Virus record (IMG/VR): IMGVR_UViG_3300010885_040704
Span: 1-38,261 of that record
Direction: 5' to 3' (one strand)
Source: a virus
Length of the DNA: 38,261 nucleotides
The position numbers and the translations under genes are program-made. Positions 7,060-15,700 of this stretch are shown here, in pieces. The notes beneath the pieces were generated by a model. The model made no database searches. It was not told where the DNA came from and was given only the letters and a program-made list of their open reading frames with translations. Every line of letters starts with the position of its first letter. Position 1 is the stretch's first letter.

Positions 7060-7123
7060 CTGCTTCTCTCCTTAAGGGAACAGTTGATATTGCTCATACG
7101 AGAAAATATTGGGAAGGTTGAAC
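7060..7123. promoter_or_regulatory. Divergent spacer with ribosome binding sites and a weak candidate promoter
   Basis: 64 bp between the divergent RuvC-like gene and the small zinc-binding gene. It holds the palindromic CCTTAAGG, which also serves as the minus-strand Shine-Dalgarno. On the plus strand a TTGATA-like box is followed at about 17 bp by a poor TATTGG box. This must contain initiation signals for at least the minus-strand pair, but none matches consensus well. Confidence 0.35.
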
Positions 7124-7372
7124 ATGACCAATCAGGCAGTACTTCACGGTCGCGACATCGGGCCGCGATGTTTCCTATGTCGATGGGGAACACCCCAGCA
7201 GACAAAAATGGAAGACGGCAATAAGCGGCTGATGATCCAGTGCCGCTTGAACCCGCCCCAGATGCTGATCACCGACAAAGGCGCAATGGTCGCCCTGTGG
7301 CCGGTGATGGCTCAGGCCGACTGGTGTGGCCAGCACAAAGAGAAGAACAGTGCTTTCGCGCCGCAAGTTTGA
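7124..7372 (+). CDS. Small putative zinc-binding protein (82 aa)
   Basis: ATG at 7124 follows GGGAAGG. Cysteines in a C-x2-C (CFLC, residues 16-19), a single Cys in IQCRLNP, and a final WCGQH suggest a four-ligand zinc knuckle. Small phage proteins of this kind are common next to recombination genes and have no assigned role. It is the first gene of the plus-strand recombination segment and overlaps the start of the next gene. Confidence 0.65.
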   Translation: MTNQAVLHGRDIGPRCFLCRWGTPQQTKMEDGNKRLMIQCRLNPPQMLITDKGAMVALWPVMAQADWCGQHKEKNSAFAPQV

Positions 7373-7646
7373 GACAGAGGCGGTTGCCGCAGGCGTGCCC
7401 GTCTATCTGGTGCCGGGGCTGATCCGCTACCGCTTCGATCACGCCCTGCCCGGAGACGCTCTCAGCGCCATCCTCGCCAACGATCTGTTCTCGGCGGTTC
7501 AGTATGCCGATCCGATCGTCCTTCAGTCGCTGCGACCGATCTCGCAGTTCATCTATCTCCACTGTCCGGCCATCAGCTGGGGCTCACGCGAAAACGTGAC
7601 CCACTGGGCCGGTGAATATCCAACCCGAGAGGAACAGCACGCATGA
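7350..7646 (+). CDS. Unknown small protein upstream of the exonuclease (98 aa)
   Basis: GTG at 7350 is preferred because AGAGAAG lies just upstream; an earlier GTG at 7326 is possible but increases overlap with the preceding gene. The protein is mixed, with PVYLVPGLIRYRFDHALPGDAL and LRPISQFIYLHCP segments. No family is recognised. The stop overlaps the exonuclease ATG (ATGA), which supports membership of the recombination operon. Confidence 0.6.
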   Translation: MLSRRKFETEAVAAGVPVYLVPGLIRYRFDHALPGDALSAILANDLFSAVQYADPIVLQSLRPISQFIYLHCPAISWGSRENVTHWAGEYPTREEQHA

Positions 7647-8467
7647 GCAGTCTCACACCCAAGCAGATCGAGGCACGTCGACATGGTCTCGGAGCTTCCG
7701 ACGCCATCACGGTATCGCGAGGCAACCTCAAGGACTGGCAGGCGCTGCGGGCCGAGAAGGTAGATGGCGTCCAGCCGAAGTTCAGCGCCGACAGCCGGTA
7801 TCTGATGAGCCTCGGCGTGGCGATCGAGCCGCTGACGATGCGGCGCTTCGCCCAGGACCACGCGCTCCTGCCCATCCCGGCGGAACACATGGTCTACTGG
7901 AAAACCGATCCGTTCTTTTTCTTCACGCCCGATGGCGTGACGGACGAAGGCGTGCCGGTGCAAGCCAAGTTCCACACCGGCGACAAGAGCATCCTCGAGC
8001 TCGCCGACTTCTACCAGCCGCAGCTTCAGCACGAGATGCTCTGCATGGGGAGCCACAGCTGCTGGCTGGTGGTCACCTTCGGCCACTATGGGCGGTACAT
8101 GGCTCAGCAGGTCGGCCGAGACGAAGCATTCCTCGATGCCTATCTGGCGCGGGCGATGGAGTTCCGGCAGTTCATGCAGGCGGGTATCGTACCCGAGTCG
8201 ATGTCCGACCAGATCGAGGGGCCGAAGGTCCCGCGAAAGCGGGATCACATCTGGATGGAGGGCGACAACGAGGTGAAGCCGCTGGCCGTCGGCGTCCTCG
8301 ACAACTACCTCGGCGCCCAGATCTTTGACGACAGCCTGACGAAGCTGAAGCAGATGATGCCTAAGGACGCCGCCACGGCGACGTGGATGCGGGCGGACGG
8401 GTCGGGCGTCCGGCTGAAAGCCAACCGGGCGAACGCGATCAGCTGGACGCCGATCTATCCAGGTTAG
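7643..8467 (+). CDS. YqaJ-like viral recombinase exonuclease (274 aa)
   Basis: PD-(D/E)XK exonuclease of the YqaJ/lambda Exo type. Visible motifs, in order: GLGASDA (residues 15-21), a G-x2-x-EP motif (GVAIEPLT, Glu62), TPDGVTDEGVPVQAKF with Asp97, Gln107 and Lys109 as the catalytic D...x-x-K core, and QLQHEMLCMG (127-136). Such enzymes resect double-stranded DNA ends 5' to 3', leaving 3' overhangs for an annealing protein. The annealing partner is encoded two genes downstream. The length is usual for the family. ATG overlaps the previous stop. Confidence 0.9.
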   Translation: MSSLTPKQIEARRHGLGASDAITVSRGNLKDWQALRAEKVDGVQPKFSADSRYLMSLGVAIEPLTMRRFAQDHALLPIPAEHMVYWKTDPFFFFTPDGVTDEGVPVQAKFHTGDKSILELADFYQPQLQHEMLCMGSHSCWLVVTFGHYGRYMAQQVGRDEAFLDAYLARAMEFRQFMQAGIVPESMSDQIEGPKVPRKRDHIWMEGDNEVKPLAVGVLDNYLGAQIFDDSLTKLKQMMPKDAATATWMRADGSGVRLKANRANAISWTPIYPG

Positions 8468-8492
8468 GCCCTGCGGAGGCCGTACAGCGCGA

Positions 8493-8559
8493 TCTCCGGG
8501 AAATAGGCCCGGAGACTGCCAGGAAGCCACGGACCGCGTCTGGCGGTCAAAAAAAGGGG
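8493..8559 (+). promoter_or_regulatory. Structured leader upstream of the parS-overlapping gene
   Basis: The 91-nt spacer after the exonuclease has two perfect inverted repeats. One is an 8-bp stem at 8493-8500/8508-8515 (TCTCCGGG/CCCGGAGA). The other is a 6-bp stem at 8532-8537/8543-8548 (GACCGC/GCGGTC), followed by seven A and GGGG. The second stem overlaps the GGAAGCCACGGACCG motif (8522-8536) shared with the leader at 34421. The A7-G4 tract serves as the ribosome binding site. The arrangement looks regulatory; its mechanism is not evident. Confidence 0.45.
8522..8536 (+). repeat. Leader motif GGAAGCCACGGACCG, copy A
   Basis: 15-nt motif identical to 34421-34435. A related form occurs at 36674-36688, and a reverse-orientation core at 32651-32660. 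The two exact copies and 36674-36688 lie in spacers in front of early genes; the reverse core straddles the stop codon of the 166-aa gene. Confidence 0.5.
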
Positions 8560-8575
8560 TGTTTCACGTGAAACA
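8560..8575. promoter_or_regulatory. parS: Perfect parS site (TGTTTCACGTGAAACA)
   Basis: This 16-bp perfect palindrome matches the chromosomal parS consensus (TGTTNCACGTGAAACA) that bacterial ParB/Spo0J binds near replication origins. It overlaps the start region of the next gene: GTG 8559 would encode MFHVKQ across it, while GTG 8568 lies inside it. I found no second site of comparable quality; other CACGTG occurrences lack the flanking arms. Binding by host ParB, by the phage ParB-like protein, or by both is possible. Confidence 0.85.
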
Positions 8576-8930
8576 AGACGATCTGTTCGGGCTCACAAAG
8601 GGTCCGTCCGGCGAACAGCTCAAAAAAGAGGCTTTTCAGAAGCTAAGCGGCAAGCACGGGAGGTGGATTCACTGGGCGCGGGAGCAGGTCTACCAGCTCC
8701 TCGTCAAGCGGACGGCCGACCACGAAGCCTTTCCTCTCACTGCGCCTCTGCCCACGGTCACCAGCGACGATATCTGGGACCGCTGGCCGCCGCCGGCCGA
8801 CGCTCACCCTTCCGTGATGGGGCCGGTCTTCAGCGACCTGCGCTTCCTGCGGGAGGGCTACCAGAAGTCCAAGCGACCCTCGGCTCACAGCCGGGTGATC
8901 TCCGTCTACGTACTCTCAAGAAGGAACTGA
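8568..8930 (+). CDS. Unknown protein in the recombination operon, start overlapped by parS (120 aa)
   Basis: GTG at 8568 is preferred because the AAAAGGGGTG ribosome binding site is then correctly spaced. GTG 8559 (giving MFHVKQ first) would sit directly on that site. The product has a short N-terminal LFGL motif, a helical WIHWAREQVYQLLVKR segment and a basic C-terminus with SVYVLSRRN. I recognise no family. Proteins in this position between exonuclease and annealing genes are often nuclease-like or resolvase-like accessories, but no catalytic motif is visible here. The gene starts inside a parS palindrome, so ParB binding could block its transcription. Confidence 0.7.
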   Translation: MKQDDLFGLTKGPSGEQLKKEAFQKLSGKHGRWIHWAREQVYQLLVKRTADHEAFPLTAPLPTVTSDDIWDRWPPPADAHPSVMGPVFSDLRFLREGYQKSKRPSAHSRVISVYVLSRRN

Positions 8931-8931
8931 C

Positions 8932-9594
8932 ATGACCGACAACATGGACCTCTGGAACAAGTATGGGGTCACCGATCCCCGGCACACCAAGGAAGTCGGC
9001 TTCGGCCGCAAGTTCACGGCGATCGACGCCTACTACCAGATCATGCGCGCCACCGAAGCGTTTGGACCCTTCGGACAAGGCTGGGGCTGGGACAGCGAAG
9101 AAGACGTCGTCGTCGCTGTCGGCCCCAACGGCAAGACCAGCACGCTCGCCAAGGTGAAACTCACCCTCTGGTATCGGCCCAAGCCCGAAGCGGACGTCGC
9201 CGTGACTGGCCCTGTCATCGCCATGAATCTTCTCGTCTCCTCGAAAGACGTGCCAGACGAGGAAGCTTTCAAGAAGGCCACGACCGACGCGCTCACCAAA
9301 GCTCTCTCTTACCTTGGTTTCTCGGCCGACGTGTTCATGGGCAAGTTCGACGACAATCGCTACGTCGCGGCGCTCAAAGAAAGTTTTTCCAAGACCGATG
9401 TTGCCAAGGCCGCCGAGCTGCCGCCGGCAGTGAAGCAAGCCGTCGCCAACCTCAAGGGCATCCCCTCCATTGAAGGACTGTCTGCGGAGTGGCTAGCGAT
9501 CAAGCCGGAATACGATAAGTTGGCCCCGGCGCAGCAAGCCTATGTCAGGCTCCAGTGGACCCGCAGGAAGGATGAGCTGTCGCCGCAGGAGTAG
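8932..9594 (+). CDS. Rad52/ERF-like single-strand annealing protein (220 aa)
   Basis: The N-terminal half has the Rad52/ERF layout. It contains a substrate-surface segment, KFTAIDAYYQIMRATEAFGPFG (residues 27-48), an aromatic WGW at 51-53, a central beta sheet, and the helix FKKATTDALTKALSYLGFSADVF (113-135) followed by GKFDDNRY. The C-terminal 70 residues are a variable helical tail. Members of this group coat ssDNA and anneal complementary strands, giving RecA-independent recombination with a partner exonuclease, here the YqaJ-like gene. ATG is one base after the previous stop, with AAGGAA upstream. Confidence 0.85.
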   Translation: MTDNMDLWNKYGVTDPRHTKEVGFGRKFTAIDAYYQIMRATEAFGPFGQGWGWDSEEDVVVAVGPNGKTSTLAKVKLTLWYRPKPEADVAVTGPVIAMNLLVSSKDVPDEEAFKKATTDALTKALSYLGFSADVFMGKFDDNRYVAALKESFSKTDVAKAAELPPAVKQAVANLKGIPSIEGLSAEWLAIKPEYDKLAPAQQAYVRLQWTRRKDELSPQE

Positions 9595-9596
9595 CG

Positions 9597-10094
9597 ATGG
9601 CGCGCAGGAAGAAGCCGAAGATCAAGAGTGTTCGCCCCCGACGAATCGGAAAGAAAAAAGGAGGGGCGAACTTCATTGTCTGGCTGGAAGACGAGGGCAT
9701 CTACGGGCGCAAGGGGCAGATTACCATCACCCTCCCTGACGGTCGCAAGATGTCGGTGACCGCGGCGGCCAAGGAGTGCGGGATCAGCCCGCGCACCCTG
9801 GCACACCGTGTTGCTTCCAAGCCAAAGGAACTCTGGTTTGAAAAGCGGCACCTGCGCCGCAAGCCATCTGCTACCACGAACCCGGCGAAGACGATCAGCG
9901 CGACCGTCTTCAAAAACATCAAAGGCGTCTACAAACCAGACCCCTATGCCAACCCGATCGGCTTGCAGAGAGCCAAGGGGCGCTACAGCGCAGGCTCGAG
10001 CAAACGGCTGGAAGGTCCGGTCAACCAGCGCATCGTAAAGCGCCGGAAGATGTCGGGGTTTACACCGGAGCTGACGCATCCTCCGGAGGAATGA
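9597..10094 (+). CDS. Basic HTH-type DNA-binding protein (165 aa)
   Basis: Very basic protein with an N-terminal Lys/Arg cluster (KKPKIKSVRPRRIGKKK). A beta hairpin (ITITLPDGRKMSV) leads into a helix-turn-helix-like segment (TAAAKECGISPRTLAHRV, about residues 54-71). The hairpin-plus-HTH pattern resembles DNA-binding modules of homing endonucleases, but no nuclease domain is seen. It could be a regulator or architectural protein. It is the last plus-strand gene and its 3' end overlaps the end of the convergent late operon by 35 bp. Confidence 0.7.
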   Translation: MARRKKPKIKSVRPRRIGKKKGGANFIVWLEDEGIYGRKGQITITLPDGRKMSVTAAAKECGISPRTLAHRVASKPKELWFEKRHLRRKPSATTNPAKTISATVFKNIKGVYKPDPYANPIGLQRAKGRYSAGSSKRLEGPVNQRIVKRRKMSGFTPELTHPPEE

Positions 10095-10311
10095 TCTCCG
10101 GCGGAAATGCCGGATCGTTCGTGTCCATCAATGGAAAAGTATTCAAGAACTCGTGGTGCTCGGCATGAGCGGGGTCCGACAAGACCAAAACGCTCAGGAT
10201 GAATATTCCTCCTTTGCGTTCGATTGGACTAAGAGCTGCGCTTGGGACCGTCAAAGATGGCCCCCGAACGGCATCTGCAGCCGCGGCTGGCAGCAAGATA
10301 AAAATAGACAT
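10060..10311 (-). CDS. Last gene of the late operon, unknown (83 aa)
   Basis: The ATG at 10311 overlaps the stop of the previous late gene (ATGA), which favours it being translated. A longer frame to 10341 would run into that gene. The product is low in charge with a moderately hydrophobic centre (GGIFILSVLVLS) and an acidic, proline-rich C-terminus. No family is recognised. Its 3' end overlaps the convergent plus-strand gene by 35 bp, and there is no obvious hairpin terminator between the two arcs. Confidence 0.5.
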   Translation of the reverse strand: MSIFILLPAAAADAVRGPSLTVPSAALSPIERKGGIFILSVLVLSDPAHAEHHEFLNTFPLMDTNDPAFPPEIIPPEDASAPV

Positions 10312-11153
10312 CAGACTTGCGCTCCCACGGCAGTAGCCCACGCTTGGACGTTGTTGTATCTGGCAAGACGCTGTGTCCCAGTAAGAGCCGCGCCATATGA
10401 GACGAAGCCGAAAGAACTGGCCTTGGGGCTGATGAGGGTTCCTAGATTATTGTAGCCGCCGATAAATATTGAATTGATTGGCAACGACGCTCCCACTGCG
10501 GGAGGATCGGCGGTACGCACCATGTCAACGCCATTCTTGGCGCCGTAGACATCGGTCACCAATCCACCGTTTCGACCGCCTTGGGTCAGGCCAAGACTAC
10601 TGGCAATTGGAAGAGTAAATGTTCCCACCTGAGAGTTTCCCGTGACGTATGCGACGGTGCCCACTCGCGACCTGATGCTAATCCGGCGGTTTGACGTGTT
10701 CTCGGCACCGCCGCTATAGGCGTTAACATTGACCTCACTTCGTTCGTATATCTCGAAGTGGTTCGATGACGAGGTCATCGCTAAGGCATCAGTGACCGGC
10801 GTGTACAGCGTGTCAATGTAGCTCGTAACGCCGTCCGTCGCATATCCCCGATCAACAGTAAAGGTTGGTGTGTTGTAAGCAACAGCAAGAATACGTCGCT
10901 TGAGGGATATGAGAGCCTGCGTGGAATTCTCTGCCCACAGGCCAATATAATCGTCCGTCAGAGCCCAAGCACCGGACGCCTTCTCGCTGTAGATAAACTG
11001 ATCGACGATGATGCGGCGAGCAAGAGAAACAGAACCGCCATTAGCGATGACTGAAGTTTCCCAAGACAATACATCCGCATCAAAAGCACGCGGCGCCCCT
11101 CCACTTTCGCCAACAGACGTGGAGAACACGCCCTTCATAATGTTCGGCGCCAT
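10311..11153 (-). CDS. Putative tail-fibre-associated structural protein (280 aa)
   Basis: A beta-rich, low-charge protein downstream of the tail fibre. Repeated short strands with Gly, Ser, Thr and Asn, and a C-terminal stretch (SIFIGGYNNLGTLISP then GFVSYGAALTGTQRLARYNNVQAW), resemble the lectin-like or LamG-like segments of receptor-binding proteins. Position, composition and late strand support a virion surface role, possibly receptor binding. The homology is not firm. The N-terminal 60 residues are more mixed and may be an attachment segment. Four-base overlap with the following small gene. Confidence 0.65.
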   Translation of the reverse strand: MAPNIMKGVFSTSVGESGGAPRAFDADVLSWETSVIANGGSVSLARRIIVDQFIYSEKASGAWALTDDYIGLWAENSTQALISLKRRILAVAYNTPTFTVDRGYATDGVTSYIDTLYTPVTDALAMTSSSNHFEIYERSEVNVNAYSGGAENTSNRRISIRSRVGTVAYVTGNSQVGTFTLPIASSLGLTQGGRNGGLVTDVYGAKNGVDMVRTADPPAVGASLPINSIFIGGYNNLGTLISPKASSFGFVSYGAALTGTQRLARYNNVQAWATAVGAQV

Positions 11154-11155
11154 GA

Positions 11156-11494
11156 TTACCTCACCACGGAAAGACGTGCCGTGCCGGCGGTGCGGACCCA
11201 GCGCAAGCGAACCTGCCAGTTGCCGACCACTGTTCCTAGCTGAGGAAGATTAGTGATGTCAGTCCACGTTCCCAGCACAACAGTTGGGCCAAAGACGCCG
11301 TCGGAGATGATGGTCTGGCCTTCGGAATAGAAAGTGCCTGTTGCCCCTGACGTGTTTTCGGCAACGCACATAAAGCTGTGAGCACCGGGACCAGCAAGCA
11401 GCAGCCAGTTAGTCTGACCGTCTGCAGTCAGATCTAGCGTGCGCTCGTAATTCGGTCGCCCGACAGCAACAAGCGCAGTGTTCGTCTCATACAT
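11156..11494 (-). CDS. Small tail-associated protein (112 aa)
   Basis: ATG at 11494 with GGGAGAGAAAG upstream. The product is almost entirely beta-strand in character (ERTLDLTADGQTNWLLLAGPG, TVVLGTWTDITNLP, NWQVRLRWVRTAGTARLSVVR), suggesting a compact beta-sandwich. It lies between the tail fibre and the 280-aa putative receptor-binding protein, so it is likely a small virion or fibre-assembly component. No family recognised. Confidence 0.65.
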   Translation of the reverse strand: MYETNTALVAVGRPNYERTLDLTADGQTNWLLLAGPGAHSFMCVAENTSGATGTFYSEGQTIISDGVFGPTVVLGTWTDITNLPQLGTVVGNWQVRLRWVRTAGTARLSVVR

Positions 11495-11526
11495 CTTTCT
11501 CTCCCATGCAGCAGTTTGAACAACTA

Positions 11527-12711
11527 TCAGTACTTGATGACGTAGTTGATGATTCCCGTCGGCTGGACCACACGAACAGCAGACCCGCTACCGACCGCTG
11601 AAGTAATGTCGATGCTGCTGCCTCCGTACCAAAGCGAAGAGCCGCCGCCACTGCCACCTAAACCAGAATTGACCGATGTCAGGAACGAAGTAATTGAGTG
11701 GTCGTGAGCAGGCAGCTGGGCAGTAGAAAGGTTGAGTTCTGAAACGCCGCCATAAGCCCCGAGATCAGTCCCGTTGATGCCGCTGTTAGCGACCGTTAGC
11801 CGGTTGGCTGTAGTGCCGCCCATGTTGTCCTTGCCTGCTGTCACCCGACCTCGAAGATCAGGAAGATTAAAAGTTGTAGTGCCGTCGCCAGCGCCAAACT
11901 CCGTTCCGATCACAGCAAAAAGAGCGCTATCGGTTGTTCGGCTCTTTGCCGTGCCGTCGCACCAGTAAGTCCCAGTCGGCAGAGTAGAGCCTGCCCAGGC
12001 AGTGACTGAGCCGATAGGCATGCTTCCAAAAGGCGTGCTGGAGCCAACCGCGCCGATTGCAGTTCGAAACCCGGCTGCGTCAGTGATTCCGACCAGCGTT
12101 TTGAAAAAAGTAGAGAAGCCCTGCAAAGTCATCAAAGTGCTGGCGGTGGAAGTCGACATAACCTGCCGGCCGTAAGTAGACGTCGGCACGCCTGTGACAT
12201 TGACCGGCGTCCCGTAAAAAAGCTCGCCACTCGCGTCAAAGCCCAACCAGCTATTTGGCGCGTCTACCAGCGGAGGAAGTTCGAGCTTGTCGTACTGGTT
12301 CTGATCGACTTCAGAAACACGCATGCTGGCCGACTGGAGCCGACGAAAGTCCTGCAAGATGACAATCATCCGGTTCAAGTCCGCGTTCAACGCTACGCGG
12401 TCAAGGTAGCCCGTCAGCGGAAAGTTAGAGTTCCGAAGAATGCTGGTGCGCCGGGAAATCGTTACCATTCCGTCGCTGACAGACGCCACCAACACAACAG
12501 TTCCAGACGGATAGATGTCGTCTTCGTTTGGCGTGCCGGTGATGTTGTAGTCAACGCCGCGAACCATCAGCGTTGTGATCATGCCGACAGTCGTTCGCCG
12601 GACCTCAATGTCGTCCAGCCCAAAGAAAGGGAAGTCGATGGAAAAGTTAGTCTCGGCTCCCGAGACTACCACCTGCCGCCAGCCGTCGTTCTCACCGATC
12701 GTCGTTTGCAT
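11527..12711 (-). CDS. Tail fibre protein with T7-type N-terminus and collar domain (394 aa)
   Basis: The N-terminal 130 residues follow the T7 gp17-type attachment domain: a beta-rich start, IDFPFFGLDDIEV, a VDYNITG stretch, VTISRRTSILRNSNFPLTG, then a helix LNRMIVILQDFRR. The middle is a short beta/linker shaft. From about residue 230 the sequence (MPIGSVTAWAGSTLPTGTYWCDG ... LPDLRGRVTAGKDNMGG) is a phage tail collar domain, as in short tail fibres, and it ends in a glycine-rich loop and a final strand. The protein should attach to the tail and contact the host surface. ATG has a GGAGAATAG ribosome binding site overlapping the previous gene's end. Confidence 0.85.
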   Translation of the reverse strand: MQTTIGENDGWRQVVVSGAETNFSIDFPFFGLDDIEVRRTTVGMITTLMVRGVDYNITGTPNEDDIYPSGTVVLVASVSDGMVTISRRTSILRNSNFPLTGYLDRVALNADLNRMIVILQDFRRLQSASMRVSEVDQNQYDKLELPPLVDAPNSWLGFDASGELFYGTPVNVTGVPTSTYGRQVMSTSTASTLMTLQGFSTFFKTLVGITDAAGFRTAIGAVGSSTPFGSMPIGSVTAWAGSTLPTGTYWCDGTAKSRTTDSALFAVIGTEFGAGDGTTTFNLPDLRGRVTAGKDNMGGTTANRLTVANSGINGTDLGAYGGVSELNLSTAQLPAHDHSITSFLTSVNSGLGGSGGGSSLWYGGSSIDITSAVGSGSAVRVVQPTGIINYVIKY

Positions 12712-12713
12712 GA

Positions 12714-15700
12714 CTATTCTCCTGCAGCAGACAGCTGCGCCTTTTTCTTTTCAGCTTTCGCCCGGAGCTTGTCCGCACCGGCAATGTCACCACTAGCCCT
12801 CAGATCGCGCTCGGTCTGAGCGCTGACATACCGCTTGTAAGCATCCATTCTGTCTTTCTTTGCGGCCTTTTCTTCCGGACTTAACTTCTTCGGATATAGA
12901 TCCGGCGTGATTGCATCGAACGCCTTGTCCGTCCACGGAAGGTTCTGGCCCGGCACCAGCCGGCGAGCATTGTTCCACGTTGCCGCGGTCGGGTGCAGAG
13001 TCGCAAAATCGTAGAGGACAGACAAGGCGTTGCGGCCTTGACCGCCGACAGGACCAGCAAACTGGTCGAAAATCTTGCCGCCCTCGCCCCGCTTCCACTT
13101 TGGCTCGCCGGGATGCCAGTTTGACCCGTTGAGAATCACCTCGGGGCGCAAACCCAGCCGGTGACCGCTCAAACTCTCAACTGCACGATTGGCATCTGCA
13201 AAGTAACCCAGAACAGAAGAACGCTCGACTCCGTCGGCAATGATGGTCGTGATCGGCTTCTTGCTCGTCGTGGTGCCCTGGAACAGCTGAGCGCGGATTT
13301 CGTTCAGAACGATGCCGCCGCCTACCATCGCGGCTGCGCCGTACCAGAACTGCGGAGAACCCTCCTGCAAGCCCGAGTAAAGCGTGCGGATCAGCTGGCC
13401 GACCGCAAAGCTCTTGTACTGCATCAGCATCGACGTTACTGGCTTCGACATGAAGTTTGGCGTGTCGCCCAGCCCCGGAGTTGGAACCGTGCGAACCGTC
13501 ATCTGCGCCAACGCCGATGCATAAAGACGCGCCGCTTCGGGATCGGTCCACTTGTTGAGGTTGGCAAGCCGCAGCGACTTGTACTGAACGCCGTGCTGCA
13601 TCAGCTGCTCAGCAATAACCTTCATCTCAACGTCGCCGATACCTACGCCGGCCAGACGGGCTCGAGCCCAGTCCGGCATTGCCTTGCCAACCAGACCGCG
13701 CTCGATGATCTTCATGTTCATATTTCCCTGAATGATCAGGGAAGCCCAGTGCTTGTCGAGCTGGTTGATCTGGTTCAAGCCGTTCAGCACAAAGTACCAG
13801 CTGTTGGCTTTGTTCATGCCCCGCTCGAAAGACGTGCGGTGCATAGTGATGTCGCCCATGTCGGAAAGCGATGCAGCTCGGAGATTCAAGATCAGCTCGG
13901 CTCCGTCACCAGAGAAGCGTAGATCCTCCAGAGCCATCTTCAGGATTTCCTTGCGGGACCCAGAGACAAGACTCTTAAACCCGGCGCCGTAAGCAGCTTC
14001 CAGACCCTCAGTCATTACCGGACGGACCAGATCAAGAATAGCCGACACGCCCGACAGGCCCAAAAGCGTCATGTTCGCGAACTGCTTGGCGACCCGGATC
14101 AGCCGATTGTCCCACGTGTGAGGATCGGCCGCTGCGCCGTAGGTGCCATAGACTCGATCGCGCATTGCCTGAATGTCTTCGACCGCAGATTCCATCTCCT
14201 TCTGGATGGCATCAACGCGCTGCTGGGCTCGAGCCATGAAAGCAGCCGCGTCTTCCGGTGTCTGGGCAAGCAGAGCCTCGGCCTGGGCTTGCTCCTGCAC
14301 CTGCTTCATCATCACGCGAGCCTCATCGCTCACCTGCCCGACTTCCTCCATCAGATCGGTCGAGCCGAAACGGCGCTGCATCTCAATCTTTGCGCCCATG
14401 TCTTTCACATGGTGACGAAGCAGCACTTCGATGTCGGTCTCGAGGTAGTCCTTCACCAACTCGTCGGGAATGTCGAAGGTGCGGGCGTGCGCGCCGGCGG
14501 GACCGCTGACGCTCTTGAATATGTCGTCGATGTCGCCGCGGGTATAGACGGGCTCGGCCTTGGTCAGGGTCGAGAAGATGTGGTCGGCGGCCTTCCTCGC
14601 ATCGGCGAGGGGCATCCGCTGAACAAGCCAGGAAACAAAAGTTTTTTTTGCGTTCTCTTCGTCGCCCAGCAGCTTGTCGATCATCCACATGCGCGTGCGA
14701 TAGCTCTGCCCGGTCCGGACCTGCAGGCCGTTCGTCATCAGCTCGTCGTACTTCTTGATCGACGTTGCGATGCGGGCCTCGAGGTTCGGCAGGTCGCGCT
14801 CGTACTCCCTCATCTTCGCTTCGGCGGCGTCGGCCTTCGCCCGCGCCTCGGCATAGGTCGCCTTGCCTGCATCCGTGTTGGAGTGCTGGAAAGCACCGGC
14901 CTTCTGGTTCTCCCGGTCGAAGATTTTCTTCTGCTTCTCGAACCCCTTGAGATTCATCTCGCGGCTTTCCTCCAAAGCCGCCAAAGCCTTCTGATGCGTG
15001 TCGCGGAACAGGTTCGTCTCTTTGGCCTGTTCGGCCACCTCGTCGACGACCTGCCGGTAGCGCTTGGCCGACTTCTCGACCAACGGCGTCGCGGCGTCGG
15101 TGATCAGATCCTTGTCGCCGTTGCGCGCAGCCTCGCCCACGCGCCGGCGAAAAGCCTCGTAGGACAGCTGCTGCGTGTCCTCCCACCAGTCCTTGGCGTA
15201 GGTCTTCACGTTGAAGACGACAGCCGAGCCGTCGCCGCGAATGTCAGGCTTGCCCATCCTTAGCTCGCGCCAGTCGTCCTGGATGCCGCGCAGGGCGTCG
15301 ACCAACGGCTTGTTCCAGCGGACCTGAATGGCCGTCTCGACCGGCACGGCAGAGGCGATGCCCGCCTTGTTCTTCATCCGGATCAGGCCACCGGAACCGA
15401 CGAGGTTCTCGATGATGTTCTGGAAGCTGGAGAAGCTCGAAGCCGCGGCGCGGGTGATCGCGTTCATGCCCCAGATCGGCAGACCGGCGGCAACCATCCG
15501 GTTCGCGACCAGCTCGGCCGCCTTGGCCGCTTCTGGACCGGACGATCCGGCGATGGCGCTGACAGCCGCCGCGCCGGCGTTGCCGTTCGCCCGACCCTCA
15601 GCGCCCACCCAGCCGGGTTTCCCGGTGGCGATGTCGGCCACGGGCTCGTCGGCCAGGGGGAGAGCCCCCGGCTTGAACTCCATGTCGACCAGCCGGATGC

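Noticed and set aside
11527-12711. Diversity-generating retroelement linked to the tail fibre (as in phage BPP-1)
   Set aside because: No reverse transcriptase gene and no template/variable repeat pair was seen in the window.
14105-14120. Additional parS sites at other CACGTG positions (also near 2921, 6225, 17925, 28095, 36583)
   Set aside because: Only the six-base centre matches; the TGTTT/AAACA arms are absent.
14641-14649. Run of eight A on the coding strand of the 1438-aa gene as a programmed frameshift site
   Set aside because: The zero frame continues for hundreds of codons with consistent protein character, and no downstream structure or meaningful alternative frame was seen.
14118-15263. 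381-codon plus-strand frame
   Set aside because: Shadow of the 1438-aa virion protein; no ribosome binding site or domain.
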